A DNA stretch of 64,000 bases from Lethocerus indicus (GCA_019843655.1 JACDQD010000002.1:10614393-10678392), one strand, 5' to 3'; numbered from the stretch's first letter, positions 21,380 to 33,602 are shown. The notes: a model not told the origin generated them from the letters alone. Numbers and translations are program-made.

Positions 21380-22480
21380 CTCCTTCTGGCCTTGTGTTAT
21401 GCGCCTGTATAATTTTCTGAACGAAGAAGAGGGTGTTGCGTCGCTCATATGGGCCCCACCAATACTTACCTGCCGACGGATCGCTGCCGATCTACCATAC
21501 CATCAGGCTATCAGTCGATTCCTCCCTCTCCCTCTCTTCCCCTCGAAATAATTTTACTGACACATTCTAATGAAAATTTTCGTGGGATACGGGTAGCTAA
21601 AATAGAAATCTATAACGAGGGGGTCATACGTATTATTACTAGAACATGAATGTGGAAATAAACAAAGTGGAAAGTTGTTTGTACGGGTATCGTTTTCGTG
21701 TGCTTTTGACACCGATAAGGTGTTCAGAAAGGGCTCAGAGCGTCGGCCGACTCGGATATAATATTTCAATAATTCGAATAGGCCGGCTTTCTCTCTGAAA
21801 AATGAAGGCAGATGGCGGGGCGGAATTATTTTTGAGAAGCGGGGCCATTACGAATTTCGAAGCGGCGTGACTAATGCTCCAACGGTACCCCAGTGTCAAC
21901 ACAGATATGAGAGAGAAACAGCCCACGTCCACCGGCCAATTATTCACCTATGAGTTGGAGTCGGCTCTAAATAATATCGCCAACCCGGTTAGCTCTAAGG
22001 CTACGGGCACCTGCCCAACCACCGTATGCCTACTACCATGCCTTCTCTTTATCTTGTTACACGTTTGTATCCAATTTTCAATTAGTGATTTTCTCTTAGT
22101 TTAGATAGTCTCCAATTAAGATCGGCGTGAAAAACAAATAATATCTCTGTCGCCAATTAACTAAAGTGATGACTAGGGGCGTATTTAAGACAGGATATTT
22201 ATTAAACAAAATTTAAAACATTGAGTAGGTTTTCAGATCAGCTTATATTATACATAAAGCAACAAGTGACACAGTGAAATAACCCGTGTACAGGAAGTAT
22301 TTGTGAAATACAATTCGATCTATGTCAATATCCTATTGATAAAAAGAGTGCCGCTTCATCGATATTATAAAGCGTTAATTGCTACAAAACTGAAGAGGGA
22401 GTTCGTGCACTGCCATCTTCAAAGTTGGATTCCACGGGTGCCGCCGTCGAAGGGAACTCTTCTATCTGGACGGCCCATCG
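21380..22480. other. Gene-free stretch
   Basis: Only short unsupported frames. A CT-rich run lies near 21520-21545. Confidence 0.5.
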
Positions 22481-22486
22481 CCCCGG

Positions 22487-22503
22487 TCCAGGAAAGTCCT
22501 GGA
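22487..22503. other. Perfect 7-bp hairpin, 3-nt loop
   Basis: TCCAGGA and TCCTGGA around AAG. Another copy of the GTCCAG/CTGGAC theme lies 20 bp upstream (CTGGAC near 22467). Confidence 0.5.
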
Positions 22504-23023
22504 TAGGCCGCGTGAAACTCCTGTCAGGGGCATAAATAATTCATGCTGCGAGGGAGTACTGGCAAAACGCCTTCTAGGGCTCTTGCTAATAAGAGGCGGC
22601 CGCCCTCTCTATTTCCAATACTAGCGCTAATATATTTATTTTTTTTAATCTTCAGTCCTAAACCGTTATTTCAGCTGGGTGAAAATTGGCCAAAATTGGT
22701 GAATTAAGACTGGTTAGAAATTTGTTTTATTTAGTCGGTCAGTTCACCCAAACTGACAGAATCGCTACTGGTGATGGGGAAAAACCGATCCCGGTCTAGC
22801 TTAGAACCGAGTAGGCGAGTAGAGTCAGTGGTGGGTCTTCAACAAACACTTTAAATTAACAACCAATTTTATTAGAGAATGCTTTATATTTTTATATTAT
22901 AATTGTTGGAAGAGTTTTGCTAACGTAAAAAAGTAAATGTTCACATTGGATCTGTGAGGTCCGGTTGGAAACAGATTGTGGAAGAGGGGCCGGAGATAGA
23001 AGCGTCCCACAGACGTAGGCAGT
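22504..23023. other. Gene-free stretch
   Basis: AT-rich overall with one GC-rich patch at 22500-22615. Nothing is recognised. Confidence 0.5.
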
Positions 23024-23060
23024 GTGATTAGGGGCCCAGCGGGTGATTGAGGCCCAGCGG
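23024..23060 (+). repeat. Two-copy tandem repeat, 18-19 bp unit
   Basis: Copy one at 23024-23042 and copy two at 23043-23060 share GTGATT at the start and GGCCCAGCGG at the end, differing by two substitutions or one small indel. A GCGGGT/ACCCGC stem (23039-23072) overlaps it. Confidence 0.75.
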
Positions 23061-23114
23061 TCCAGGACCCGCTCGCGGTAATCGCCAATGATTGAACTGG
23101 ATTAACCAAGTATT

Positions 23115-23159
23115 GGGCCGGAGGGAGAGGGATAGGGATAGAGGGTGAGAGGGGTGGGG
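23115..23159 (+). other. Extended G-quadruplex motif, seven G runs
   Basis: G runs at 23115-23117, 23123-23125, 23129-23131, 23135-23137, 23143-23145, 23151-23154 and 23156-23159 with loops of 5, 3, 3, 5, 5 and 1 bases. The middle reads GGGATAGGGATA, close to a telomere-type repeat but only two units, so it is not telomeric. A purine-rich tract continues to about 23250. Confidence 0.75.
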
Positions 23160-23580
23160 CAGAAAGAGAGAGAGAGGGGGAACGGCAGATTGAAGCCAGA
23201 TTTAGATAGACCGGGAGAAAGTGAGTGACAGTACGGGGAGAGGAGACTCGAAATTAGGGAAACCAACGAATGGGAAAGCGCGATTCCATTGTCGGGACTA
23301 ATACAATTGGACAATTAGTTATTTTTATTTCCCGTCTTATTCTCATACTCGTTCCTTCGTTATTTGTAGAAACCTTCTTACGCATAGCTCCGAAACGGAT
23401 TCCCACGCACATACCGATGTGGAATGAAAGGAATCTAACTTCAATTGGATGATTCCGGTTTTTAGATATCCCCATTTTAATCTCAAATTTTAATTAATGT
23501 AAATGCGGTGCAGTAGAAAGTCCTGGGTACGAATTTATATCAATTTTGAATATGGATATTTATACATTGTACCTATCGCA
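23160..23580. other. Purine-rich tail and gene-free stretch
   Basis: GA-rich sequence up to about 23250, then mixed composition. A Sox-type CCATTGT lies at 23286-23292 and a TAATTA near 23492. The frames on both strands at 23254-23475 contradict each other. Confidence 0.5.
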
Positions 23581-23581
23581 T

Positions 23582-23602
23582 CAATTTTTTCTTAAAAAAT
23601 TG
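23582..23602. other. Perfect 9-bp A/T hairpin
   Basis: CAATTTTTT pairs with AAAAAATTG over the loop CTT. AT-rich stems are more likely by chance than GC-rich ones. Confidence 0.5.
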
Positions 23603-26030
23603 TACCAAATGACTACATTATTGCTGAAGATTCGCGTAGTATAATCTCATAGTATCAGTTAATGGACGCCATCCATTAGGTTCGTTCACACACCCAGATC
23701 TGTTATGCACTCGTGGCCAACTCGGCTATGTCACGTTCGCGACGATTTATAGAGAGAAAAAAAAGAAGAAAACTATTGAGCGGCACTAATTGTGAAGGAA
23801 ACAGTTAAAAGTAACGATTAACGCTGAAAGGAACAAAGTGGGCATCCTTGTAGGGGCTACTAGCCCTTCCTTGAGAACGGGTGACGTCGGCTTCTTTACA
23901 GGGCGGTTAATTGGTGTGCAATTAGGCCCCGATATGAGACCTGAAACCGGCCCTCCGCTCATCTCGCTGCCAACTACAGCCGAACATTTTACCAAACAAC
24001 ATCCGCCCGCTAATCGATGAAACCTGAAAAAAAACATTGAAACGGAAGTTGGCTATTTAGTGGGGGCTTTCTCCCAACAAAATATAGTTCTTCAATCATT
24101 ATTCACCCAACGATTCCCGCACAGGTGTACTTTATGTATCCTAACGCTATGCCGACGTCGTCAAGGAAACCGAAGATGAGGAATAGCTGAAACTATTCAT
24201 ACTGGATTAAGGAGTTAGTTTTCAGGCAAATAATCAAATGGCTAACTCAGATGAAATCATTAGCAAATTAAAGGCGCTAATAAATTTTCGTTCAACAGTC
24301 CAATTCGTGTTTAGCTAACGGAGAAGGGATCGCAAATAATGTCATTGCTGTAAAATTATTCTCAATAAGAGACCAAGTTTGACGCTAGTCCAAGAAACAC
24401 TCTCTGTAATGGACCGTTTCCATTAATTGGTAACCATAATATTTGGGCTAACGTTCTCCCTTTATACTGTCCAGACGGGCGTATTTCAAGAAAGGCGTTT
24501 GTAAATTGTGACAGATAACTATCTATAAAGAACGCTTTCGTTAGTTATTCACGGCTTTAAATTCTGGGAAAGTAGTTGAAGAATGCGCGCCGTTCTGGCA
24601 GCCGGTCCTCCCGGCCAAGTTTATACCCGTGATTTAATTTAACTCCCGCTCAGATTTTCTTCTTTTATTTTTTAATATAGTTTAACCGCTCGGAAGACGC
24701 CTTCTCGAACGTTCTGACCGCATTATAAATACGATTTAAACCAATTTTCGAGCGATAAAACTGTGCCCGACTTTAATTGAGATAACGGCCTGAAGGGGAT
24801 GGGCGGCTGAAGGGAATGGGGTGTTGAAATAAAACGGTCGGAATCTTAGCGCCTTTGATGTGGCCAAACCGTCGCTCTATATTTACCGGCCGATGGCTAG
24901 AAAATAATTTCGTTTTCCACGCCTCTTGTATTACCCTACGTTAGCACAATTCTAAAAGCCGTATTTCACCAGAACAAAATTGTCGCCTTCCTTTATAAAT
25001 GGTATATTAAAACATATTTTGGCCTCGGTATTAATGGATAGTCCTACTGCCAGCTCTTCGAAGATCCACTTTTAACAGAAAAGATTTAATTTCGGATCTT
25101 CGCATCTGAGTTGTATTCATATTCACTGTATTTATTAGCCCTCTTGATTTCAGATTTAAGTTTAAGCACGCCTTTCTTCTGGGACCGACGAAAGCCGATT
25201 CCTATTGTTCATTTTTATCAGACGTACGTGATTATTTACTAGTAAAGACTTCTATTATTTACTACTACAGCTTCCGGACCAGTTACCTAGGATGAAACAC
25301 ACAGATGCCCTTCTACTTTGGGCTGAAGGAGGGTTTTCCCTTGTTTAAGAGATAACGCGTTGTATTCTTGTAAATTAAATAGATGAGATTTTCCCGGAAA
25401 TATTCTTTTAGCACTGTAATATTACTAATATGTCCGCGAAGGATGATATAAGGGAAATAATGGAGAGCACTTTTGTTGGGAAACAACCCAAACTGCATAC
25501 AGACGGTGTTTCCCAGCCGATCCGTCTCACTATTAATGGTCGACCCATTCGAAGTTATGGCGCCACATTAAATTGATCTACAGTCCGCGCCATTATACCC
25601 TACGTTAGGTTATTACAGTAGGTTTTAACAATGCAGTTCTGAAACCAGAGACGGATGTTGTTTTGAAGTTTGGATGTGCACTGACTAATAAAACGAATGA
25701 ATAATAGGTAATATATAATAATCGATCGGCGTATGACGATGGAAAAATTGTTTTGTAATGCATTTTTTTAGCAATGTTGAGTAAATTCTGTAAATTACTA
25801 AATTAAATTGTAGTAAATTCGCGAATTCTGTGCGAACTGCTATTTGAATACAATCAAGTCTCTTTTAACAACAACTAAACTTTTCGGTTTAAAGGGTATG
25901 TATTATACCGGTCCAGGTCCCCTCACTGGAAGAGTACGTCCTTGAGCGTCTAATTTCTTGCGAAATTGTTTTGTCCATCATACGTAGTTCGTTATAAATG
26001 TGTAGATTATAGGCACGAGTACGCGTCTAT
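23603..26030. other. Gene-free stretch
   Basis: Mostly AT-rich. A divergent homeodomain-type pair, TAATTG and CAATTA, lies at 23908-23924 with 5 bp between. Frames on opposite strands at 23786-24037 contradict each other. Nothing else is supported. Confidence 0.5.
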
Positions 26031-26049
26031 ACTGGAGAACACTGGAGAA
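26031..26049 (+). repeat. Two-copy tandem of a 10-mer
   Basis: ACTGGAGAA occurs at 26031-26039 and 26041-26049. Confidence 0.7.
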
Positions 26050-26288
26050 ATCGATATTTCACTTCTTAACTAAACGTCTATACGGACCCCATTCAAAACG
26101 AGGGGAAACCTCCAGTTTCGCGGTTGGTTAAATTCAAGAAACACTCTTATTTATTTCTATTGTCTCCGTCTAATCTGTTAGTCTAATCGGATAGCAAGAA
26201 TAGACAATCGGTTGTTTGGGGGCCCCCTCTTATAAATAACTAATTTCTTGTTTTTAGCGGCCAACTACAATTGTTTTCGCGCCTAAAG
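26050..26288. other. Gene-free stretch
   Basis: Nothing is recognised. Confidence 0.5.
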
Positions 26289-26306
26289 GGGAATTCATGA
26301 ATTCCC
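26289..26306. other. 18-bp perfect palindrome
   Basis: GGGAATTCATGAATTCCC is its own reverse complement; with one G.T wobble and two A-T pairs beyond it, a hairpin arm of about 12 bp is possible, though without an unpaired loop. It holds two GAATTC words two bases apart. About 0.2 such 18-mers are expected by chance in 64 kb with equal base use. Confidence 0.8.
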
Positions 26307-26309
26307 TTT

Positions 26310-27520
26310 CCCGATGCCCCCTGAGGTCGAGCCTCATCCACGATCGCCTTCCTTTCTCCAACTGGGAACGTTTCTCGGACGCGGCCAGCATAATATCGGT
26401 GAAATTCCTTCCGAAAGAGCACAAGTGCCGTGTAGCCCAAACGTTTAAAACAGAATATTTCTAAATCAGTTCAGGGGCTGATCACTTCGGTATTTGATAA
26501 ACTCGAGCAATTTTCGAAATTTTATTTTTATATGAGTAGAACTAATATATACAACGTCAACTAAAGACTTAGTGCCCCACCAGCTCAGCCACTACACTGG
26601 TTCAAAATCGCGTGCTTTATAGCGTTCCGCGCTTTCGCGGACATCTTCATATACCTTAGACTATTATTATGTATATTTATGTTTGTGTGTTTACCTATAT
26701 ACTTTTCTATACGTTGAAAGTAGAAACAATTCCGCGCTAATCAATTTGTGCAATCTAGTTAAAAAATGTTGTCCAGTATTCGTAACTCATACTATGTTAA
26801 GATAAGAGATCTTCGAGAAAGCGCTGTTTTCAACTTGCACCTTTGTCGGTGGCCGTTGTCCTCGGGCGAATATTTATCATTTGCATCTTTATCTCATCGT
26901 GAAAGCGGCGAAATGACAAAAGGCAAGGAGAAGAGAGCTCAAAGGCAATAAAAAGAATAGAGAAAACACGGCTGAGATTTATGTACAGACCTTCCCCACT
27001 CCGGAGTTGTATCTGGTATTGGATTGTAGCCGGGCCCCGTGGTCGAGATGCCGATCATAGCAGGGGCGGCCGCCACTCTTTGAAGACGACCCCAACGGGC
27101 TAGTCGGTCCCAGTTCGGGGATAGCGCCCTCATAAGTGAATTCCGATTGCTTTCCGTTCACCTGTTAGTTATTGCTGTGTACGGGAAATAATTTTACCGA
27201 CGGCTCCGCATGGAGAACCGCGCTTTTCGTAAAAGAGGCCCGTTTAAAACCTTAACCCGTACATACTCCTCTGGAACCGATTAAAAATTGCTAATTGAGA
27301 AATTGTTTTGGAGACCTGCTTGTAACAATCCATATTTATAGTTTCTTTAATCTTGTCCGTCTCGAGCAATAAATTACAATTAAGCTGAAACAGTAAACGT
27401 CTGGTGTGTGTGTGTACTCCTTCCCGTAGAGAGCAGTAAGCGTAGGCAGATAAGGTATATAATGGGCAGGTAGACAGGTAGGAGGGAGTGGGGGTCCGAA
27501 GTTGCTAGCGGCTCAACCAA
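26310..27520. other. Gene-free stretch
   Basis: A 6-bp TCCGCG/CGCGGA hairpin lies at 26626-26641. GC-rich patches lie at 26990-27130. The short frames there have no motif. Confidence 0.5.
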
Positions 27521-27578
27521 AGTAACAGAGCGTACTCCATAGACCGGATACTACTTAGCTGACGTACTCTGTGTTACT
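27521..27578. ncRNA. Candidate pre-miRNA-sized hairpin
   Basis: AGTAACAGAGCGTAC (27521-27535) pairs with GTACTCTGTGTTACT (27564-27578): 13 of 15 positions pair, with single mismatches at 27528/27571 and 27531/27568. The end loop is 28 nt, with a short extra CA/TG pairing inside. The 58-nt size and mismatched stem resemble an animal miRNA precursor, but the stem is shorter than the usual 22 or more pairs and no known miRNA is recognised in either arm. The strand is unknown. Confidence 0.22.
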
Positions 27579-29403
27579 GTACTTTGTAACTGTAACGAAT
27601 CGTACCTAAACGAGGCGTACTCACCACTGCCTGCTAAGTGGACGACCATTGACCCCCATTTTATTCCCGATCGTAGTTGATAAAGATATTTAAACATCCT
27701 TTAGTGAAACATTATTCACAACTAAATTCCGTTTTCTTGTTTACCGGTAAATTCAATACGCATTCTTTACTATTAACCACTCAAGTACATATATTATTTA
27801 CAAGAATGAATGACTGTTCTAATTAGGTTTTGAATACTCTTTCTCAGGTAAGACAGCAGTGCGCAAAATAATCTCCAATCGCAGTACAAATCAGGACTAA
27901 GAACATTAAAGAAGTGTATGTTTGAAGTGCTTTTTTTAAAATACCGTTAGCTTAATTATATTAATATTATTTTCAACCTTATGTTTTGTCTTATTTTTAT
28001 TTGAGCTATTTAAGCCTGACGACTTTATGCAACAACATTAGGACAACTAATCAGGGGCCTAAAAGAGCTTTTAAGTTCCAAGTGCCTTTAAACATTGTCA
28101 GCAGAAGGAAATGTTTTTTGACCTTGATGGCCAACCTATTTCGCTGAGAGTCCGGTGGGAATAGTATTGAAATCCAATAGCATCGAGTATTCAAATACGA
28201 GGAACTCGAACCAATTACACATTTCTAATACTGAAAAGCTTCCAACGGACAGCGTTTTCCCTCTCCTGTTTCTTTCGTAGTCAAAAAACCTGGATACAAG
28301 CGGTGACACAAGTAGCCTATTAATTGGTTACAGACTGACATTAATAACCTCAAAAACAGGACTGGTCTCTTTGCCACGGCTGACTTAATTACTGAGTAAT
28401 TCAAAGATAATCTGTTCGAGATTCTTTTTTCCCCTTTCTGTTCCTCAACTCGTAATTGCGAAACAAATCTACATATCTAGGATCAGGGTTTTTCTTACGG
28501 ACGTTTGCCTTCGAAATGTTCGACATTCTGGAGCAACATATGAGAGAAGAAAAAGCCTCTCCGAACAGTATTTAATTATACTCGAGTGAGAATTTGCGGT
28601 ATTTAACGATTTACAGTTCTTCTTAACAACATGCGTAATTTAAGTATGATATTTGTGTTCCATTAGCTGTATGTCTTCTGTATGAAGAAACAAAGATCTG
28701 AACGTCTATTAAACATACTTTTCTATTTTATATATTTCCAGTAATTCTCATAGGCAAAGTCTTATTATATTATTATAATATTTTAGGACAAACGATAATA
28801 GATAATTGGTTACATTTTAAACTATTTATTTCTGTCAGTTTAATAGACCATCTATGATTTTATTTTAGTTTTTCCGTACGGCAACATAGATCCAACATAA
28901 ACTTCACTAATGGTAATTGCAACAGGTCATATATGAGTCATTGTATTCATTGTTATTCCGCGGGTCGGAGTAACAGTCTCTTTCATTCCCTTTAGACATG
29001 TACACCACTTGAGGGATTTTCATTAGGCACTCAGGCAAGTTCCAGCAGTTAATTTTCATTGTCACTTTCGTCTGGGCAATTGCGCCAGTCTGCCGAAGGG
29101 AGCCGATCTTAAATCTAAATTTATCCGAATTCAATCCGCAATTTACAGCACCTGCGGCGCAATAGTGGCGAGGGGGGGTTGATTGAGAACAGTCCCTGAA
29201 CGCTATAAATTCCCTGTCAAGTCCTAATAAAGTCTCATATTACGCCGTCGTTGTAAAGACTCGTCCATTGTGTAGGATAGTTTTATTGAACTTTTTAATC
29301 GGTCCATTAAAACACCATTAATTTGCGTACATCCATCCCACTTCTTGTTTTCACCTTATATAGGTCTGAACAAATATGATTGAAAAGGAGCTGAATGTTA
29401 GTA

Positions 29404-29408
<5 letters not shown>
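27579..29408. other. AT-rich gene-free stretch
   Basis: One minus-strand frame of 75 codons (28907-29134) has no motif. Sox-type CCATTGT at 29265-29271. Nothing else is supported. Confidence 0.55.
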
Positions 29409-29490
<82 letters not shown>

Positions 29491-29499
29491 CTCTCTCTC
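29409..29499 (+). repeat. (CT)39 microsatellite with interrupted tail
   Basis: A pure 78-bp CT array (29409-29486), then TTTT and a further CTCTCTCTC to 29499. It is the longest simple array in the window. An Arg-Glu repeat frame on the minus strand is an artefact of the array. Confidence 0.98.
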
Positions 29500-32159
29500 A
29501 CTTATATGCATACATACAGATATAGCTCTACTCTCTAATTGTATACTGCCTCCGTCACAGCTTAGAAATCAACCTTCAAGGAATTGAATCGGTCCGAACT
29601 GTATTAAAAGTTTATCAACACAGACGTCAGTCTACTCGTGAACGCACTTCGAGATGAAATTAACTTAAATTTAGAAACCAATTACACTAGTTAGATCTTC
29701 CGGCCGTTGAATGGTTTGTCAAGATCTGTGTATATTCAGGCGTCGCTGTCGACTAATATGCCCCATTCGGGATGGTGTTTACGCCCTGTTTTACTATACA
29801 TCCGAGTCGGGAGTTTATACTCGGAATGGGAATTAGCCCATTTTTCCTCTCGGGAAGTCGGGTTTCCAGTCCCGAAGAGAATAACTGGATAGGAGGGGCC
29901 CGGCCTCCCTTAACAGGTAACACAATTTACTGTTAGCGCTATGGTAAACAACAAACAGAGTTAATATGGCCGAGGGGGGCCCACCCCGGAGCATTGTTTG
30001 TAAACCTGCGGGGCACCCCACCGCCACTGCCACTCTAAACAGCTCCCCCACGACCTCCCAAAGAAACCGGAACTAATCCACTAATCCACTTCGCATCCTC
30101 CTTCCAATCGTCCATATCGGTCCGTCACCGTTTATCCCTTGGTAATGTCGACGTATCGCGAAAAGGGAGACCACCAATAATTGGCCAGATGAACCCAAAA
30201 TAAAAGTGCACCGGTGGATAAACAGTCTAAAACCGATCTTCTCCCGTAAGTTGTTGTCACAATCTCGCAAGGGAGATTATATATGCTTTTTAATCAATTG
30301 AACCCATAATATGGAAACGGGAGTTTTTCAAATTGGTAATGAAGAATGCGAAATACACTTAAATGTGGTACGAATATTTCCAAGTGCGGGATTAAAGTTC
30401 TGGATAGGGTGTGAGGGGCGAGGCTCACGAAGCTTCCTCCTGTCTTCCTGTTGGCATTCGCCATCGCTTCCCTATTGCTTCATTATCCCCTGCGTCTTTC
30501 TGCAGAATACGCGATCGGTGACGCCTAAAGCCACGCCAATACGGATGGGCGTTCACACGACGCTGTTATTTATATGTATTTTACTTCAGATTCTATCGGC
30601 CAACTTGATAGAATTGCAAGACCGACAGTAGATATTCTGTTTTACTTCATACTAAGACTACTTCATTTCCACAAATTGACAACGTGAAAAGATTCGTATA
30701 AAAAAAACAAGAGCATTCAAACAGCAGTAATAGCAAAAGATAATAAATACTGACTGAACTCTCACGGCCAATCATTTAATTCAAATATGCCATTTGCATT
30801 ATTAGTGTGGCATAATGCCACATGGGAAGGAGTACCAAAATTTCTGTTTATTATCGTGGGTTTTTTTTGGTGGGTTTTACTCTTCGTAGAAATTCATACG
30901 AGGATGTTTCATTAAACATGTAGATAAATGTGCACCCAATTTGCAGATATCCTTTCAAGTCCGGTTCATGGGGAAATAAGGCCGGAAACAGTATGCTGCT
31001 TAACCAGTTGTTGGTTGCAACAACGCATTATTTTATCCCTACGTAAATGCCTAACGGTTCCCGTGTTTAATGTAACCTGGGTTATTGATTGTACAAGGAA
31101 GGGAATTGGTATTTTATTGCATAAGGAACGGTGAATACTGCACGTCCCACGACGGAGCCGCTTGAATGGACGCCTTCAATATTTTACTTGTATTGTGCCT
31201 TTCGTCCGCTAATTACCTTACTCGCTTTAACAATATAGTTTGTATTTGTTAAATATTTATCTATAGGAGTCTTTTCCTCTCTACCTGCAACCATTATTGT
31301 TGATTTTATGCTACGTTTGTGGATTTATGACATCACTTTAGAGGGGGCAGAGTTCTGGGAATAATTGAAAGCTATATATTTTCTGATTTATGATGAACTC
31401 CTCCATAATATTTGGTAGAGTTACATAATTAAGGTATACATAATATGAACATAAACAAAGTAACATTTGACTCGTGTTAGCATCAACAGCTTCCTGTTAC
31501 GTCACTGGACAGTAGGCCGACAAGATATAGTGAATTATTAAAGACTTCTGTTGGGGAGAGTCCCCTGAACCAACTGCAGTTTTGCCTCTGCCCCTCGCTC
31601 ACTCAAGTCTACTTTAGCAAATCACATCGGTATGTGTTTCAGTTATGCTTTTGAAAAAAAATGGTGGCTAAATTGTTTTGGCGAAGGGGCTCCTCTATCC
31701 TCCAATGTGCAATTTCCTCCGATGATGCGTCAATACCTCCGACCTGACAATGTAACATTCCTCAATATCTTATTTATAATAATAGCAATAATCTGACTAA
31801 ATGCATTTCGAATTTATTATTAAACCGCTCGAACGTTTAAGAATATTTTATTCGGGATGGCAATTAATATTATATTTTTATCACAATTTAAGTTAATTGT
31901 TAACATCAATCGGCCGATCTCGTTGCAACTATCTTAAAATAAATATTACTGCTCTAACTATAAAATGTTTTACTCACTAATTATTGTTTTAGTATGACAC
32001 CTATATGTACAATGAATAAGACATCTCAAATATAAATAACAAGTGAGGCTCGTGACAACTAAAACCGACAAAAGGTTTTATCCGCCCTTATCATAGCTTA
32101 AAGTAACGAATATTCGCAACGATTTTATTGAAAATAATGTTGGCACCATAATGTTAACA
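29500..32159. other. Gene-free stretch
   Basis: A GC-richer patch at 29810-30200 holds a 9-bp stem with one bulge (CTC-TCGGGA / TCCCGA-A-GAG, 29847-29879) and two TAATCC words at 30074-30079 and 30082-30087. A 106-codon frame at 30311-30631 has an ATG but only a diffuse hydrophobic C-terminal half and no family match. The rest is AT-rich and featureless. Confidence 0.5.
30074..30087 (+). promoter_or_regulatory. Tandem TAATCC cores (Otx/Bicoid type)
   Basis: Two TAATCC words 8 bp apart in the same orientation. K50 homeodomain proteins (Otx, Gsc, Pitx) bind this core. Two sites alone are weak evidence for an enhancer. Confidence 0.25.
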
Positions 32160-32385
32160 GGGAACAGACTCAGAGATGCCGGTACGTAGAACAACATGGA
32201 CTGCTCCCCCGCCGAAGGCCTCGTAAACAATTTCTGGGCGTGTGCAGTGGAGTATGCCTCCCTCCGGCTCGTTTGTCCGCCACCGGCAGTAAACGGCAAA
32301 GAAGCGGGCCGTGCCCGGTGCAATATTGATGGGGGCGGGGGCCGGCGGTGGCCACTGGGCCGGGGCGGGGGAGTATGACGGGCCC

Positions 32386-32414
32386 GCGGCCCTCCACCCG
32401 GCCCCGGAGGCCGC
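32386..32414. other. GC-rich stem with single bulge
   Basis: GCGGCC (32386-32391) plus TCC (32393-32395), with C at 32392 bulged, pair with GGA (32406-32408) plus GGCCGC (32409-32414) over a 10-nt loop. Confidence 0.5.
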
Positions 32415-32430
32415 TAAATCTGTCTGCCGT

Positions 32431-32454
32431 GGGATGAGGGGGGGATGAGGGGGG
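32431..32454 (+). other. G-quadruplex motif (GGGATGAGGGG type)
   Basis: G runs at 32431-32433, 32438-32444 (splittable into two runs around one G) and 32449-32454, separated by ATGA each time, meet the four-run short-loop rule. Confidence 0.6.
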
Positions 32455-32570
32455 TCGCTCCCCGGGGAACTGTGATTTTCATGTCCCCGGACCACCCTCC
32501 GCCCTGCCCCTAATAAAACAGCCTGTCGTCCTCCGCGGGTCACTCTCCTGAATTATGGAGTCCGCCCCGT

Positions 32571-33553
32571 GGACCGAATATTGAACAGCTCCCGGACTCA
32601 ACTCTTACAAGAGGCTCGGTCTTACAATCGAATCTGTTTCGGCGGTAAGTCGTGCGCGGAGACGACCCCTCCCCATCCCTTCCCTTACCTTCTGATCGAG
32701 GGCCTCGGTAGAACCCGGGATGGCGAGCGCTGTTAGCTGGGCCCTACACACAGCCGGAAGATAGAGATCGCCGCTATTATCCACCATCCGGTGGATGAAA
32801 TATTTTGATTTTGAATATCGTACCGAACTCGAACGGGTTACATCACTGGTATTGTACATTTTTATGATTCTCAATTAAGACTCGTAAAATGAACCGAGTT
32901 TCTGTGATCGAGAAATGTCACACGCAAATATTGCGTAAAAATTACTCCTTGCCAAGCTGTACTTTTTACTTCAGTTACAAAATATTAGATTACGGAAGTG
33001 AAAAATAGTCAAATCTTTTGAAGTTACCTTCCGGGCAATGCCAAACTTCGAATGCAAACGAATTATCATATTAAACGGTTTTAAACCGTTCTTTTCAGTT
33101 TTATCAATTCACACACTGCGTTTGAGAACCTCGTATTCGATAGGATTAGGCGTTGTAGTACGCGTGTCAACTTCACCTGTTTAGAATTATAACTTTGTAA
33201 TATTAAAGTCGAAAACGTACCCCCTGTATTGTAGTGAATGAAGTGTATTGTCGTCGTCGGAAGCTCCAATCATGGACAGTGCAGACGATCGAAGTAGTTA
33301 GTTAACAGCCTCCAGGCTTTGGCTTCAGCCGCCACTGCCTTCCTTGTTCTCCGGATGAGCTTTGATGTCTCGTACGCTAAGTGGAACACAGACGCCTAAC
33401 TGTTTCAATCTTGAACCAAAGCCGAATTGCAGAAACCTGTATTTCCGCATTAAAATTTAATTTCCACCTCAGCACTATATTAATTGTCTATTGATCAAGC
33501 CCCGGTCGTAGGCGAACGATCAAGCGAAGGTAACTTACAAAATCGAAGTATAC

Positions 33554-33559
<6 letters not shown>
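32571..33559. other. Gene-free stretch with two short palindromic stems
   Basis: ATCCACC/GGTGGAT with the tetraloop ATCC (32779-32796, extendable to 32777-32798) and AACGGTTT/AAACCGTT around one T (33074-33090). A 31-codon stop-free patch with an acceptor-like CAG lies near 33308-33400 but is too short to call. Confidence 0.5.

Positions 33560-33602
<43 letters not shown>
33560..33602. repeat. (AT)21 microsatellite
   Basis: A 43-bp AT/TA array preceded by degenerate TACATATACA. It lies about 550 bp from the next AT array. Confidence 0.96.

Larger units (their letters stand above)
32160..32570. other. Very GC-rich, CpG-rich island
   Basis: The most GC-rich patch I saw in this part of the window. 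It holds G runs at 32331-32371, a canonical G-quadruplex motif at 32431-32454 and a 9-bp bulged stem at 32386-32414. Overlapping frames of 75-129 codons on the minus strand and 60 on the plus strand are Pro/Ala/Gly/Arg-rich and mutually exclusive, as expected of a CpG island rather than a gene. A promoter-type CpG island is possible; no first exon is identified. Confidence 0.4.

Noticed and set aside
23123..23140. GGGATA repeats as telomeric or interstitial telomere sequence
   Set aside because: Only two units, and the unit differs from TTAGGG-type repeats; it is better described as a quadruplex motif.
29307..29501. Arg-Glu repeat protein on the minus strand
   Set aside because: It is simply the translation of the (CT)39 array.
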